DNA of 49,817 bases from an uncultured bacterium (GTDB lineage: Bacteria; Verrucomicrobiota; Kiritimatiellia; RFP12; UBA1067), in NCBI GenBank assembly GCA_902779865.1, contig CACZDG010000008.1, positions 1-49,817 on the forward strand. The letters run 5' to 3'. How positions within the stretch are numbered: the stretch's first letter is position 1; each line of letters begins with the position of its first letter. A model generated the notes under the pieces. The model did not search any database. It saw only the letters and a program-made list of their open reading frames with translations, and was not told where the DNA came from. The translations under genes and the position numbers were made by a program. This document shows, one piece after another, positions 29,010 to 37,854 of the stretch.

Positions 29010-30989
29010 TCACGGCACCTCCTGCCAGAAGAGGACCTTTGGCTTGCCCGTGCCGAGCGGCATGCCAACCATGCTATTCATCACGTTTTCAGGCGACCCG
29101 GAATAGAGACGGTAGTCCCAGTTCAGGTAGAGTTTCCCGCTGAAGATCATGCCCTCGTTGCGGCACACTAGCGAACCGTTGATCGTACACTGCCCCAGCT
29201 TGCCGAATATACCGTGGTTGTTGTAAAGAACCGCGTCGATCTGCGTAATGGTGGAGGCGCGCGAGGAAATTTCATTCGGCGCTACCACGCTGTCGTAGTA
29301 ACGGCGTCCCGTGGCTGAAGCGTAGGTATAGTGGTCAAGGACGTTCTGAATGCGTCCCCACCTATCCCTTTCCTGCCTGTAAACAGCCTGTTGCGTCACC
29401 TTGTTCCCACCGTCTGCGACGGTGTAGTTGCCTGCAAACTTGTCATTTGGTCCTGGCGTAGTGGTCTTAGGATAACCTATGTCACCATCGCTCCATGATT
29501 TCCAGGTTCCATCTTCGTTAGTCTCCTTCGCACATTCGTAGGGCTGTACGTATGGAGCCTGCGTGAGAACCTTCTTGAGAGTGGTGTCAAGCCAACTCGA
29601 TGACGTACAGTCACCCATGACGATATTACCTCTCGCTGCAAGACAAAGAAGGTCCTTGGTGGCGTTTCCGCCCCCTGAAAGAGCCCTCTTGTCCGCCCAG
29701 TTAGGAGGGTTGACGTACTGTATGTTTCCCACGATGTGGATGTTGCGGCTCGAATAGATAGTGCCCTGCCCCGTCACGTATCCCTTAATCACCACGTCAT
29801 TTGAAACCACCACGGGGCCGTTCAATCTGATGGGATTTGACTGCGTCCCTTCCAGCACTAGCGCATGGTTGTCCGGGAGCGAAGCATTGCCAGACGGCCC
29901 CGCACCCTGGTAGTACCCGTAAGTCTTATACTCCTTGTCGTCATAAGTATGCGGCATGTCCGCTTTGTTGCTATTGCGGTTGTCGATGAAATAGGTTGAT
30001 CCCTGGGAGAGCGTTGATTCCAACTCCTTGCCATACTCGATATACTCGTTGAGGTTTGAAATCCACGGCATGTCAAGACCATCATATCGAACGTGGCTAG
30101 CTTCTTCGCTTTCCCCGGAAACGTGGCCGTGGAGGCGGTTCTTCAGATCGGCGGAAGTAACCGTATCCGGTGCATTGTAACCGCCCGCGTTGTATCGAAC
30201 GTTGCTCTGGTCTGAATCGTCCTTGTAAAACGGGCGCGCGCGGTTTGAAGTGCCGTACTGGGTGCTGCGGTATGTGTTCTTGTTGTCCATCGTGCCCGTG
30301 CCGTTCGTGATTTCCCCACGAGCGCCAAGCTCCTGGTTGAAAGCGGCGTAAACTTCCCCGTTCACCTTTGGGCTTTGCGAAAGCGACATGTTGCCGTTCG
30401 CGCGCACGTCGCCGTTCGCGGTAATCGTGGAACCCTCGAACCAGCCGTAGTTGTTCACAAAATAGGCATAGTCGAACACCTTTGAACGATCCACGCCGAA
30501 CGACACCCGTTCGGCAATCGTCACACTTACCGGCATACCTCTACCGATCACGCGCGATGCCGTACCGAAAAACGTCACTTCCGCGCGGTTACCCACATCT
30601 ACCGGCGCCGACCTTATGCCCACTCTCAAATCAGTGAATCCAGGCAGCTGTTGTCTGAGCGGTTCAACGGAAGTATCGAAATTGACAACAAAACTGCCAG
30701 TTCCAATGGAGTTTGTAGTCCAACCCGACGTGAACCAGTTATAGACGTTATAGCCAAGGACTGATCTGTTTCCATTACGTTGCGCGAATGCCTCATAGAC
30801 ATCCCTCTTTACCTTCTCGATGGCGCTCAGCGCCGCTAGACGGCAACTGGATCTGGCCGCATGCATGGCGCTCTGCCTTGCGGCGAACGAGACGTAACCG
30901 AGCGTCCCCGCAAGGATCACCCCCGCGCAGAGCGCGAGGACAAGGGAGAATATCAATACGAAGCCTTCAGATGAGTGCCGCCCCTTCAT
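29010..30989 (-). CDS. Large PilX-like pilus-associated protein
   Basis: 659 aa. The N-terminus, SSEGFVLIFSLVLALCAGVI then LAGTLGYVSFAARQ, is a PilX/PilV-type hydrophobic stretch after a short basic leader, with G-F at the likely prepilin-peptidase site. A long extracellular portion follows, including FDYAYFVNNYGWFEGSTITA, ANGDVRANGNMSLS and repeated glycine-rich beta segments with turns of a right-handed beta-helix kind (PVVVSNDVVIKGYVTGQGTI). It resembles large PilX N-terminal domain proteins of PVC bacteria that sit at or near the pilus tip. It overlaps the preceding pseudopilin by an ATGA. A role in adhesion or pilus initiation is inference. Confidence 0.75.
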   Translation of the reverse strand: MKGRHSSEGFVLIFSLVLALCAGVILAGTLGYVSFAARQSAMHAARSSCRLAALSAIEKVKRDVYEAFAQRNGNRSVLGYNVYNWFTSGWTTNSIGTGSFVVNFDTSVEPLRQQLPGFTDLRVGIRSAPVDVGNRAEVTFFGTASRVIGRGMPVSVTIAERVSFGVDRSKVFDYAYFVNNYGWFEGSTITANGDVRANGNMSLSQSPKVNGEVYAAFNQELGARGEITNGTGTMDNKNTYRSTQYGTSNRARPFYKDDSDQSNVRYNAGGYNAPDTVTSADLKNRLHGHVSGESEEASHVRYDGLDMPWISNLNEYIEYGKELESTLSQGSTYFIDNRNSNKADMPHTYDDKEYKTYGYYQGAGPSGNASLPDNHALVLEGTQSNPIRLNGPVVVSNDVVIKGYVTGQGTIYSSRNIHIVGNIQYVNPPNWADKRALSGGGNATKDLLCLAARGNIVMGDCTSSSWLDTTLKKVLTQAPYVQPYECAKETNEDGTWKSWSDGDIGYPKTTTPGPNDKFAGNYTVADGGNKVTQQAVYRQERDRWGRIQNVLDHYTYASATGRRYYDSVVAPNEISSRASTITQIDAVLYNNHGIFGKLGQCTINGSLVCRNEGMIFSGKLYLNWDYRLYSGSPENVMNSMVGMPLGTGKPKVLFWQEVP

Positions 30990-31633
30990 TTGTCCAGACC
31001 TCCTTTCCCGTCCGAACGTGTCTCCTGCTGCCGACCGAACACGGGCACTACTATGCGCTCATTGTGCTCAACTGAAAGTCCCGCCACGTCCATACGACCC
31101 GAAAGATGTATGTAGAACCGCGATTTGTCATAGGTGTTGTCGGCCTTTCTCGCCCATGTAAGCGGAGGCGTGTCGTCAGAATCCGCAAGGAGGTTCAGGC
31201 CGCCAGGATTCAACCAACGGTGCGACCAGCGTTCGTCGTAGCGGTCTTCGCTGAAGAAACTGCACTTCTCCGTACCGAAGTCCTTGAATATCAGCTGGAT
31301 GGTCTGGTTTGCGGTCGCGTTTCCCGATGTCTTCAACGCCGCACATTGCATGACGATCTTCTTTTCATTGCCCTCCAGAACGTCGTTTCGGTTCGTCCCC
31401 GAAAGGAGACCCGCCCACACGGTGCCGTCATGTATCGGCGCAGCGCGGAAAAGCAACCTGTCGCGCAGGTCACGCGAACGCAGAGACATCTCCGCCGTGG
31501 CGAACGTGGCCTTCAAGAGGCGGATACCGCCGACGAACGAACTAATCACCGCGGTCAGAATCAAGGCGGAAATTGCCGACGTCACCATCAGTTCGACGAG
31601 CGTAAACCCTCTTCTGGAAACACCTCGCGTCAT
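30986..31633 (-). CDS. Minor pilin / pseudopilin (PilW/GspJ-like)
   Basis: 215 aa from ATG 31633, whose A overlaps the last base of the upstream stop. The leader MTRGVSRRG precedes FTLVELMVTSAISALILTAV, a prepilin methylation motif with Glu at +5. The long globular region (LRDRLLFRAAPIHDGTVWAG) is of GspJ/PilW size. It lies between another prepilin and the PilX-like gene in the same operon, in the usual V-W-X order, so it probably belongs to the minor-pilin priming complex. Confidence 0.82.
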   Translation of the reverse strand: MTRGVSRRGFTLVELMVTSAISALILTAVISSFVGGIRLLKATFATAEMSLRSRDLRDRLLFRAAPIHDGTVWAGLLSGTNRNDVLEGNEKKIVMQCAALKTSGNATANQTIQLIFKDFGTEKCSFFSEDRYDERWSHRWLNPGGLNLLADSDDTPPLTWARKADNTYDKSRFYIHLSGRMDVAGLSVEHNERIVVPVFGRQQETRSDGKGGLDK

Positions 31634-32079
31634 CAATCGTCCTCCACCCCACTCTTGAACACCGTCGCCGTATGCGTAGCGGAAAGATGCCGACGCGCCC
31701 CCTCTGCACCCCATTCCACGTCCACTGAGATCAATACACCGAACTCGACTGACGTGTCGCTCGGATTGGTGATGCGCCTGATCGTCGTGTGCGATTTTGC
31801 CGGGGAATCTTTGCGGTAGAGCATCGGCGCCGCGTTTGAGACGATGTTCTCGTCAAAAGGCCTTTCAGATACAAGTTTCCGCAGCGCCCCGTAACTCTCA
31901 TTGTACCGCTTCCACGCTAGGTCGAAGGCGTAGGCGTCCGCCTGCAGGTATTCCGCGTTCTCGCGGGCGATTCGAGCCGAGACCGCTATGCCCTCGAACA
32001 CGGCAAGCACCGTAAGCGCGAGGATTGATGCGGCAAGCATCACCTCCACTAGCGTTACGCCGCGTTCCGCATTACGCAT
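31633..32079 (-). CDS. Minor pilin / pseudopilin (PilV/GspI-like)
   Basis: 148 aa from ATG 32079, overlapping the end of the TPR/MshEN gene by 8 bp. The leader MRNAERG precedes VTLVEVMLAASILALTVLAV, a class III prepilin signal with Val at +1 and Glu at +5. A short mature domain with LAWKRYNESYGALRKLV follows, then beta strands including EFGVLISVDVEWG. The position directly before a PilW-like gene fits PilV. The longer open frame upstream is antisense-like coding inside the neighbouring gene and was not used. Confidence 0.82.
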   Translation of the reverse strand: MRNAERGVTLVEVMLAASILALTVLAVFEGIAVSARIARENAEYLQADAYAFDLAWKRYNESYGALRKLVSERPFDENIVSNAAPMLYRKDSPAKSHTTIRRITNPSDTSVEFGVLISVDVEWGAEGARRHLSATHTATVFKSGVEDD

Positions 32080-32950
32080 TCTCGATGAAGTACTTGTCAA
32101 GGAAGTCCTCCGTTGTATGCGGGTCCGCGAGGAAGAACCTGCACGGACACCCCGCAAGGCGTTCAACCTGCGCGTGGAACTCCGCGTCCATCGGGTTGAG
32201 CACCGCCACGAGCAGCGTGTCGCCAAGCCGCCCGAACGGCACCGCTCCGCGAACGCGCACTATCTCCTCCGGCAGTTGCTTCACAAGCGCGGCAGACGGC
32301 ATGAACGCCTGCAGGGATACGGGCGGCGCGGACGCTGCATCCGCCATGAACACGGCCGCCTTCTCGCCCATGCCACCGCTCTCCTTTTCAAGAATCGCCA
32401 ATGCGGAAACGAGAAAAGGACGCGTCGGTTCCGGCAATCCGCCAAGATGCCGCTGCACCACCTCCGCCGCCGAAGCATCCACCACGTTACGGGCGTAGAG
32501 GTCGCGAATCAGCGCGGCCTCTGCCTTCACCGCCGACATCACCACCTTCGCAAGGGAAATCTCTCCGTTTGCGCCGCCCCCGGATTTAACTACTAACTTC
32601 GCCTTCACCGGTTTTGCCGCCACAGTCGTCGCACCATCTGCGTTACGCACAACGGCCTTCAGCTGTATCGGATGGAGCGTGGAGTGTATCTTGCGCGCCA
32701 TCTCCTGGGCATCTTCCTCCTTGAAGTTCGCAAGCCGTTCACCTATCGCGCCAGCAGCCTCAAGATCCTTCTCGCGCAGCAACGCCTCCCCCAGTTGGAT
32801 TAATGAAATCCTTTGCTTCTCCGCATCGCCCAACTGTTCGTAGGCAACTGAAAGGAACTCCAGCGTGGTGCGGTCGCCCGGCATCACTTTCAGCATTTTC
32901 TCGAAATAGGCAATGCCTTCGAGCAGTTTTGAGTTGTCGCGTTCTGCCAT
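32072..32950 (-). CDS. TPR protein with C-terminal MshEN/GspE-N-type domain
   Basis: 292 aa from ATG 32950 with GGAG 7 bp upstream; an upstream in-frame ATG (33010) lies in the promoter. Residues 1-90 form TPR-like helices (LLEGIAYFEKMLKVMPGD, TLEFLSVAYEQLGDAEKQR). Residues about 195-292 (QAFMPSAALVKQLPEEIVRV then PFGRLGDTLLVAVLNPMD) match the N-terminal domain of GspE/PilB ATPases, which in MshE binds cyclic-di-GMP. There is no ATPase domain. It is first in the minor-pilin operon and divergent from pilB. It may be a c-di-GMP or PilM-binding adaptor; function inferred only. Confidence 0.72.
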   Translation of the reverse strand: MAERDNSKLLEGIAYFEKMLKVMPGDRTTLEFLSVAYEQLGDAEKQRISLIQLGEALLREKDLEAAGAIGERLANFKEEDAQEMARKIHSTLHPIQLKAVVRNADGATTVAAKPVKAKLVVKSGGGANGEISLAKVVMSAVKAEAALIRDLYARNVVDASAAEVVQRHLGGLPEPTRPFLVSALAILEKESGGMGEKAAVFMADAASAPPVSLQAFMPSAALVKQLPEEIVRVRGAVPFGRLGDTLLVAVLNPMDAEFHAQVERLAGCPCRFFLADPHTTEDFLDKYFIENA

Positions 32951-32971
32951 TATGTCTCTCCGCTTTATAGT

Positions 32972-33001
32972 ATAGCATAATTCATGATAGCATAATTCAT
33001 G
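32972..33001. repeat. Perfect 15-bp tandem duplication in the divergent pilus promoter region
   Basis: ATAGCATAATTCATG occurs at 32972-32986 and again at 32987-33001 without a gap. It lies between the divergent TPR/MshEN gene and pilB, and duplicates a TATGCTAT segment that could serve as a promoter element. Confidence 0.8.
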
Positions 33002-33025
33002 CCGATACATGGCATGGTTTATGCT
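32989..33025. promoter_or_regulatory. Divergent sigma-54-like promoter elements for the minor-pilin operon and pilB
   Basis: Plus strand TGGCATGGTTTATGCT (33010-33025) and minus strand CGGCATGAATTATGCT (32989-33004) both have GG and GC at the exact 10-bp separation of sigma-54 promoters and share GGCATG..TTATGCT. Both deviate from consensus at the -12 (ATGC for TTGC) and in the last base of the -24 element. A sigma-70 box TATACT downstream on the minus strand is an alternative for the minor-pilin operon. Confidence 0.4.
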
Positions 33026-33037
33026 TTATTTATTGGT

Positions 33038-34789
33038 ATGTTATTGAAATCGGTCAGACAGGCCCAAACGGGCAAGCACTACAGCAACTTTTCAGAGGCG
33101 CTTTTGGCATGTAAGGTGCTAGAGGCGGAACAGCTCAAGGAAGTTGCACGTCAGGCGGCGGACGAGAAAATGCCCCTTGAACGGTATCTTGTGCAGAAGG
33201 ATTTGGTCGATCCTGCGGCGTTCACCCTGGCCACCGCCGCGTATTTCAACATGGCACCGCTTTCGCTGCCGGACAATTTCACGGTAAACCAGGATTTCCT
33301 CTGCGGCAAGACCGAGGATTTCTGGATCAAGGCAAAGGCCGTCCCAGTGGCAAAGCTCGGGGGACGCCTCACAATCGCCCTCGCCGATCCTTTCAACCTC
33401 CCCGCACAAGAGGAGGTCACTCGGGCGGCGGGCGGGCGCATCTGGCCGTGTGTTGCGCCAGAGAAGCAAGTTGCGGACGCCCTTGCACGATTAAAGGCGG
33501 CGCGTGACGCCTCCAACCCGGCCCTCGCGATGGAATCCATCATGAAGGGCGACGATTCCGAACTCGAAGTCCTCTCCGAGATGAAGGCGTCGGACGTACT
33601 TGATGCATCTCTTACATCGGACGAAGACGCGCCCGTGATCCGCATGGTGAACTCCATGATGATCGAGGCGCTGAAGACGAAGGCTTCTGATATCCACTTC
33701 GAGGCGCTGGAGCGCACATCGCGTCTGCGCTACCGCATTGACGGCGAACTCATGGAACGCCCCGCCCCGCCGAAGGCCCTCCACAACGCCGTCGTGAGCC
33801 GCATCAAGATCATGAGCGCGCTCGACATCGCCGAACGCCGCAAGCCGCAGGACGGCCGCTTCAAGATAAAGGCCATCGGCAAGGAAGTCGATGTGCGCGT
33901 CTCGATCCTCCCCACCGTGCATGGCGAAAAGGTCGTGATGCGTATCCTCGACAAGGCGAACCTCGCGCCCGGCCTCGCCTCGCTCGGACTCGACGAATAC
34001 GCCTACAAGGCGATGAAGTACGCGATCGAACAGCCGCACGGCATCATCCTCGTGACAGGCCCCACCGGTTCGGGAAAGACGACCACGCTCTACTCCTGCC
34101 TTCAGGACCTCAACACACCCAACGTGAACATCATCACCGCCGAGGACCCCGTCGAATACGAACTCGCCGGCGTCAACCAGGTACACGTGAACGCGGCGGT
34201 GGGACTCACGTTCGCGGGCGTGCTGCGAAGCGTGCTACGCCAGGACCCTGACATCGTGCTCGTTGGCGAAATCCGCGACGGTGAAACTGCCGACATCGCG
34301 GTGAAGGCCGCCTTGACGGGCCACCTCGTACTTTCCACGCTCCACACCAACGATGCCGTGGGCGTCGTGGCGCGTCTCTTCGACATGCAGATCGCCCCGT
34401 TCATGCTTGCAAGCTCGCTCATCCTCGCGCAGGCGCAACGACTTTTCCGCAAGCTGTGTCCGTTCTGCAAGAAACCCGTCGAAATCAACGCCGAATTGCT
34501 GCAGGCGAATAAGGTGGACCCAGCACCGTTCGAGGGCATCACGGTGTACGGCCCTGGTGGCTGCCCGAAGTGCCGTGGCTCCGGCTACAAAGGACGCGGC
34601 GCGTTTATGGAGGTACTGCCGATCTCACCGAAGATTCGTGGTCTAATCGAACGTGGCGGCGACGCGGAGAAACTTAAGGAGTATGCACTTCAAGAGGGAA
34701 TGGTCACTCTGAAGGAGGCCGGGATGCGCAAGGTACGCGCCGGCATAACGTCGCTTGAAGCCGCGTTTGAAGTGACGGGAGGTGAATGA
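33038..34789 (+). CDS. pilB: Type IV pilus extension ATPase PilB (copy 1)
   Basis: 583 aa from ATG 33038 (MLLKSVRQAQTG). Earlier in-frame ATGs (32999, 33014) lie within the promoter region, and none has a ribosome site. An N-terminal MshEN domain (about 20-150) is followed by the AAA+ motor with Walker A GPTGSGKTTT, Asp box DPVEYELAGVNQ, Walker B LVGEIRDGETADIAV and His box GHLVLSTLHTNDA. The Zn-binding Cys tetrad is CPFC..GGCPKC. It hydrolyses ATP in the cytoplasm to drive pilin polymerisation. pilC overlaps its stop by an ATGA, so this copy is paired with the platform protein and is the best candidate for the main extension motor. Confidence 0.93.
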   Translation: MLLKSVRQAQTGKHYSNFSEALLACKVLEAEQLKEVARQAADEKMPLERYLVQKDLVDPAAFTLATAAYFNMAPLSLPDNFTVNQDFLCGKTEDFWIKAKAVPVAKLGGRLTIALADPFNLPAQEEVTRAAGGRIWPCVAPEKQVADALARLKAARDASNPALAMESIMKGDDSELEVLSEMKASDVLDASLTSDEDAPVIRMVNSMMIEALKTKASDIHFEALERTSRLRYRIDGELMERPAPPKALHNAVVSRIKIMSALDIAERRKPQDGRFKIKAIGKEVDVRVSILPTVHGEKVVMRILDKANLAPGLASLGLDEYAYKAMKYAIEQPHGIILVTGPTGSGKTTTLYSCLQDLNTPNVNIITAEDPVEYELAGVNQVHVNAAVGLTFAGVLRSVLRQDPDIVLVGEIRDGETADIAVKAALTGHLVLSTLHTNDAVGVVARLFDMQIAPFMLASSLILAQAQRLFRKLCPFCKKPVEINAELLQANKVDPAPFEGITVYGPGGCPKCRGSGYKGRGAFMEVLPISPKIRGLIERGGDAEKLKEYALQEGMVTLKEAGMRKVRAGITSLEAAFEVTGGE

Positions 34790-35856
34790 TGGGAAATGCG
34801 ATTAAGGTAAAGGGCGCAAGCCGCATCCGCAACAAGGAAATCATCCCGTTCACGCGTCAGCTCGCATCGATGCTGGGTGCGGGCATGACAATTCTCGCAT
34901 CCATACAGACGCTTGGCGAGCAATGCTCCGAGCCAGAGTTCAAGAAAGTTCTCCAGCACCTCTGCGACGTCATCGAGGGCGGCGCCCCAATGTCGAACGG
35001 GCTTGCCGAATACCCACAGCTGTTCGACGACATGTACGTGAACATGGTCATCGCAGGCGAACAATCAGGCGAGTTCGCAGGCATCATGAAACGTCTCGCC
35101 GCAATCCTCCAATCGTCCTCGCGCCTGAAGAAGAAAGTCAAGAGCGCGATGACGTACCCGACCGTAATCGTCAGCATCGCCCTGTTGCTCGCGGCGGGTC
35201 TAATTCAATTCGTCGTGCCTGTGTTCGCAGAAATGTTCAGCGGCTTTGGCAAGGAACTCCCCTGGCTCACGCAGAAGCTCGTGGACATCTCGGATTTCGT
35301 GAAAAACTGGTGGTACATAATCGGCGGCGTGGTAGTGGTCGCCATAGTCATCTTCAAACGCTGGAAAGCCACAAAGGCCGGCCACCTCGCGTTTGATCGT
35401 TGGAAACTCAATCTGCCGGTATTCGGCCTTTTGAACCAGAAGGCGGCAATCGGACGCTTCTGCCGACTCCTCGCGCAGATGATTGCGGCGGGTGTCCCGA
35501 TCCTCAAGTCGCTGGAGGTCGTGGCCGGTTCGCTAGACAACTTTGTCCTCGAGAATTCCGTCCTCGCCGCGCGCAAGGAAGTCGAGCAGGGCAACCAGCT
35601 CAGCCCTTCGCTGCAAGGAAAGCCCTTCATGCCAATCCTGATGATCCGAATGCTCGCCGCCGGTGAAAAGGCCGGCAAGGTGGAGGACATGCTTGAATCT
35701 GTGGCCGACTCCTACGACGAAGAAGTGGAGGTGATGCTCGCCACGCTCACCTCGCTGATGGAACCGTTCCTAATGGTGTTCCTCGGCATCATCATCGGCA
35801 CAATCGTCACGGCCATGTTCCTTCCGATCTTCAACCTCGGTTCCCTCGCCTCGTAA
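34786..35856 (+). CDS. pilC: Type IV pilus platform protein PilC (GspF family)
   Basis: 356 aa. Two homologous T2SSF domains are visible. The first contains FTRQLASMLGAGMTILASIQ then GGAPMSNGLAEYPQLF, and the second FCRLLAQMIAAGVPILKSLE then GNQLSPSLQG. Transmembrane helices lie after each domain (VIVSIALLLAAGLIQFVVPV, WWYIIGGVVVVAIVIF, and the C-terminal FLMVFLGIIIGTIVTAMFLP). It is the inner-membrane rotor that couples PilB/PilT to pilin assembly. It starts within the pilB stop (ATGA; an ATG 3 bp later is also possible). It is the only platform gene seen here, so the other PilB copies must share it or use one elsewhere. Confidence 0.93.
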   Translation: MMGNAIKVKGASRIRNKEIIPFTRQLASMLGAGMTILASIQTLGEQCSEPEFKKVLQHLCDVIEGGAPMSNGLAEYPQLFDDMYVNMVIAGEQSGEFAGIMKRLAAILQSSSRLKKKVKSAMTYPTVIVSIALLLAAGLIQFVVPVFAEMFSGFGKELPWLTQKLVDISDFVKNWWYIIGGVVVVAIVIFKRWKATKAGHLAFDRWKLNLPVFGLLNQKAAIGRFCRLLAQMIAAGVPILKSLEVVAGSLDNFVLENSVLAARKEVEQGNQLSPSLQGKPFMPILMIRMLAAGEKAGKVEDMLESVADSYDEEVEVMLATLTSLMEPFLMVFLGIIIGTIVTAMFLPIFNLGSLAS

Positions 35857-35939
35857 CACGCGCCGAAAATTACAATTCTCCGTGCCTGTTCAGCGGTAAT
35901 CCGTGTCCGCTATTCGTAGTGCAGGCGCTGATGCTTGGA

Positions 35940-37712
35940 TTAGCGGATGCGGGTGATGGCACCGAACTTGCAGACCTGCTGGCATTGTTTGCATCCGGCG
36001 CAGAGCGACGGGTCGATCTTCATCTGGAAGCGGCCGGGAGCCGTCTCTTTCCCGCGCGTCATTGCGGGGCAACCCATCTTGAAGCACGCGCCGCAGGCCT
36101 TGCACTTCTTCTCGTCAACCGCGCAGAGACCTTCCTTCGTGAGCTTCGCCGCGATGCGGCACGGCGCGTAGGCGATGATCACCGCTCCCTCGTCGCCGTC
36201 CATAGCGTCCTTCAGCACCTTCTCCAGTTCGCCAAGGTCGTCCGCGCTCACGGTCACGACCTTCTTGTATCCCATCGCTTTCGCGACGGCTGCGATCTCC
36301 GTGACGGGCGCGGGATCGCCGGGAAGCGTCTTGCCCGTGCCGGGGTTGTCCTGATGACCGGTCATGGCGGTGATGCGGTTATCGAGGACGACCGTAGTCA
36401 CCGGCGTGCCGTTGTAGTGCGCCGAGAGGATTCCTGTAAGTCCGCTGTGGAAGAACGTGGAGTCGCCCAAGACGGCGCAGATGCGCCCCTTGAGGCCCGC
36501 CTTGCGCATTCCGGCCGCGTTGCCGATCGACGCACCCATGCAGATCGTTGAGTCCATCGCGTTAAGGGGCGGGAACGCGCCGAGCGTGTAGCAGCCGATG
36601 TCGCCCGTCACCGTTGCGCCGAGTTTGTGCAGGACGTAGAACACGCCGCGGTGTCCACAGCCAGCGCACAGCACGGGCGGACGCGTGGGAAGGGAAGGAT
36701 CGGGCTTCGCCGGCTTCGCCTTCGGCACGTCCTTTAGGAGTTCGTGGCGGAGGTTCTGGAGACGGTCCGGGTTGAGCTCAAGCATGTTGAGCTCGGTCTT
36801 GTGCGACTGCACCTTGATGCCGAGCGCACGTACCTGGCTCTCGATGAACGGATCGAGTTCCTCGACCACGAGCACGTGGCGGACGGTTTTCGCAAACTTC
36901 TTCACGAGTTCGGCGGGGAAGGGGTTCGTCCAGCCCAGCTTGAGGACGGTGAACTCGGGGAACACCTCCTTCACGTACTGGTACGTCACGCCGCTCGTGA
37001 TGATACCGACCTGCTTCTTGCCCGGCTCGATGCGGTTGAACTTCGAGCGGGAGGCGGCGCGGGCCATCTCCTGCTCGCGCTTCTGTGCGGCGAGACGCTG
37101 CCCGCGCGCGAACGCGGGCACGGGAATCGTGCGCGTGATGTCCTTCACGTAGGGAATCACCGGATGCGGCGCGGGGTGGAAGTCGCCGAGGTCCACGAGC
37201 GAGCTCGAGTGCGAGGTGCGCGTGGTGAGGCGCAGGAAGCACGGCACACGGTACTTCTCGGACGTCTCGAACGCGGCCTGCACCATGTCGTACGCCTCCT
37301 GGCTGTCGGAAGGCTCGAACATGGGGGCGCGCGCGAACTTCGCGATGTTGCGGTTGTCCTGCTCGTTCTGCGAGGAGTGCATGCCTGGGTCGTCCGCCGT
37401 CACCACTACCATGCCGCCCGTCGCGCCCACGAACGTGAACGTCATGAGCGGGTCCATCGCCACGTTGAGGCCCACGTGCTTCATGGCCGTGAGCGACCGC
37501 GCGCCTGCCATCGACGCGCCGATCGCCGTTTCCATGGCGACCTTCTCGTTCACGGCCCACTCGCACTTGACGGTGTCCTTGAACTTGGCGATGTTCTCGA
37601 GGATTTCCGTCGATGGAGTGCCGGGGTAAGCGCTCGCGACAATGCACCCGGCCTGTGCGGCGCCACGCGCCACGGCCTCGTTTGCGGACAACAGTATTTT
37701 CTTCTCGCTCAT
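35940..37712 (-). CDS. iorA: Indolepyruvate ferredoxin oxidoreductase, alpha subunit
   Basis: 590 aa, full length for IorA. The N-terminal pyrimidine-binding domain (AYPGTPSTEI) is followed by a transketolase-like C domain. The TPP/Mg site is GDSTFFHSGLTGILSAHYNG with the later LDNRITAMTGHQDNPGTG. CAGCGHRGVFY is the family motif. The C-terminus carries a ferredoxin-like pair of 4Fe-4S motifs, CKACGACFKMGC and CAGCKQCQQVC. With IorB it oxidatively decarboxylates aryl pyruvates from aromatic amino acids to acyl-CoA, reducing ferredoxin in anaerobes. IorB is not adjacent: the convergent pilC gene ends 83 bp beyond the stop, and the region before the start holds dtd on the other strand. Confidence 0.95.
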   Translation of the reverse strand: MSEKKILLSANEAVARGAAQAGCIVASAYPGTPSTEILENIAKFKDTVKCEWAVNEKVAMETAIGASMAGARSLTAMKHVGLNVAMDPLMTFTFVGATGGMVVVTADDPGMHSSQNEQDNRNIAKFARAPMFEPSDSQEAYDMVQAAFETSEKYRVPCFLRLTTRTSHSSSLVDLGDFHPAPHPVIPYVKDITRTIPVPAFARGQRLAAQKREQEMARAASRSKFNRIEPGKKQVGIITSGVTYQYVKEVFPEFTVLKLGWTNPFPAELVKKFAKTVRHVLVVEELDPFIESQVRALGIKVQSHKTELNMLELNPDRLQNLRHELLKDVPKAKPAKPDPSLPTRPPVLCAGCGHRGVFYVLHKLGATVTGDIGCYTLGAFPPLNAMDSTICMGASIGNAAGMRKAGLKGRICAVLGDSTFFHSGLTGILSAHYNGTPVTTVVLDNRITAMTGHQDNPGTGKTLPGDPAPVTEIAAVAKAMGYKKVVTVSADDLGELEKVLKDAMDGDEGAVIIAYAPCRIAAKLTKEGLCAVDEKKCKACGACFKMGCPAMTRGKETAPGRFQMKIDPSLCAGCKQCQQVCKFGAITRIR

Positions 37713-37787
37713 TCCATTTCTCCTAAAGAGGTGAATAGTTTACCACATCCTTGTCCGTCTGTGGAAAATAATCTATCTCTTTTCGGC

Positions 37788-37816
37788 TTGCGCCGGAACG
37801 CGGTTTAGGCTAAAAT
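37788..37816 (+). promoter_or_regulatory. Sigma-70 promoter of the dtd-rpoN operon
   Basis: TTGCGC (37788-37793), a 17-bp spacer and TAAAAT (37811-37816). Start expected near 37823, giving a leader of about 32 bases to dtd. The TTGCGC -35 also appears at 42941. Confidence 0.6.
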
Positions 37817-37854
37817 GGGTGCGTTGTGCATAAAGTGTTTACTGAGAACGGCAG

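Noticed and set aside
36744-37808. 354-codon ORF antisense to iorA
   Set aside because: Shadow of a gene with strong family motifs on the opposite strand.
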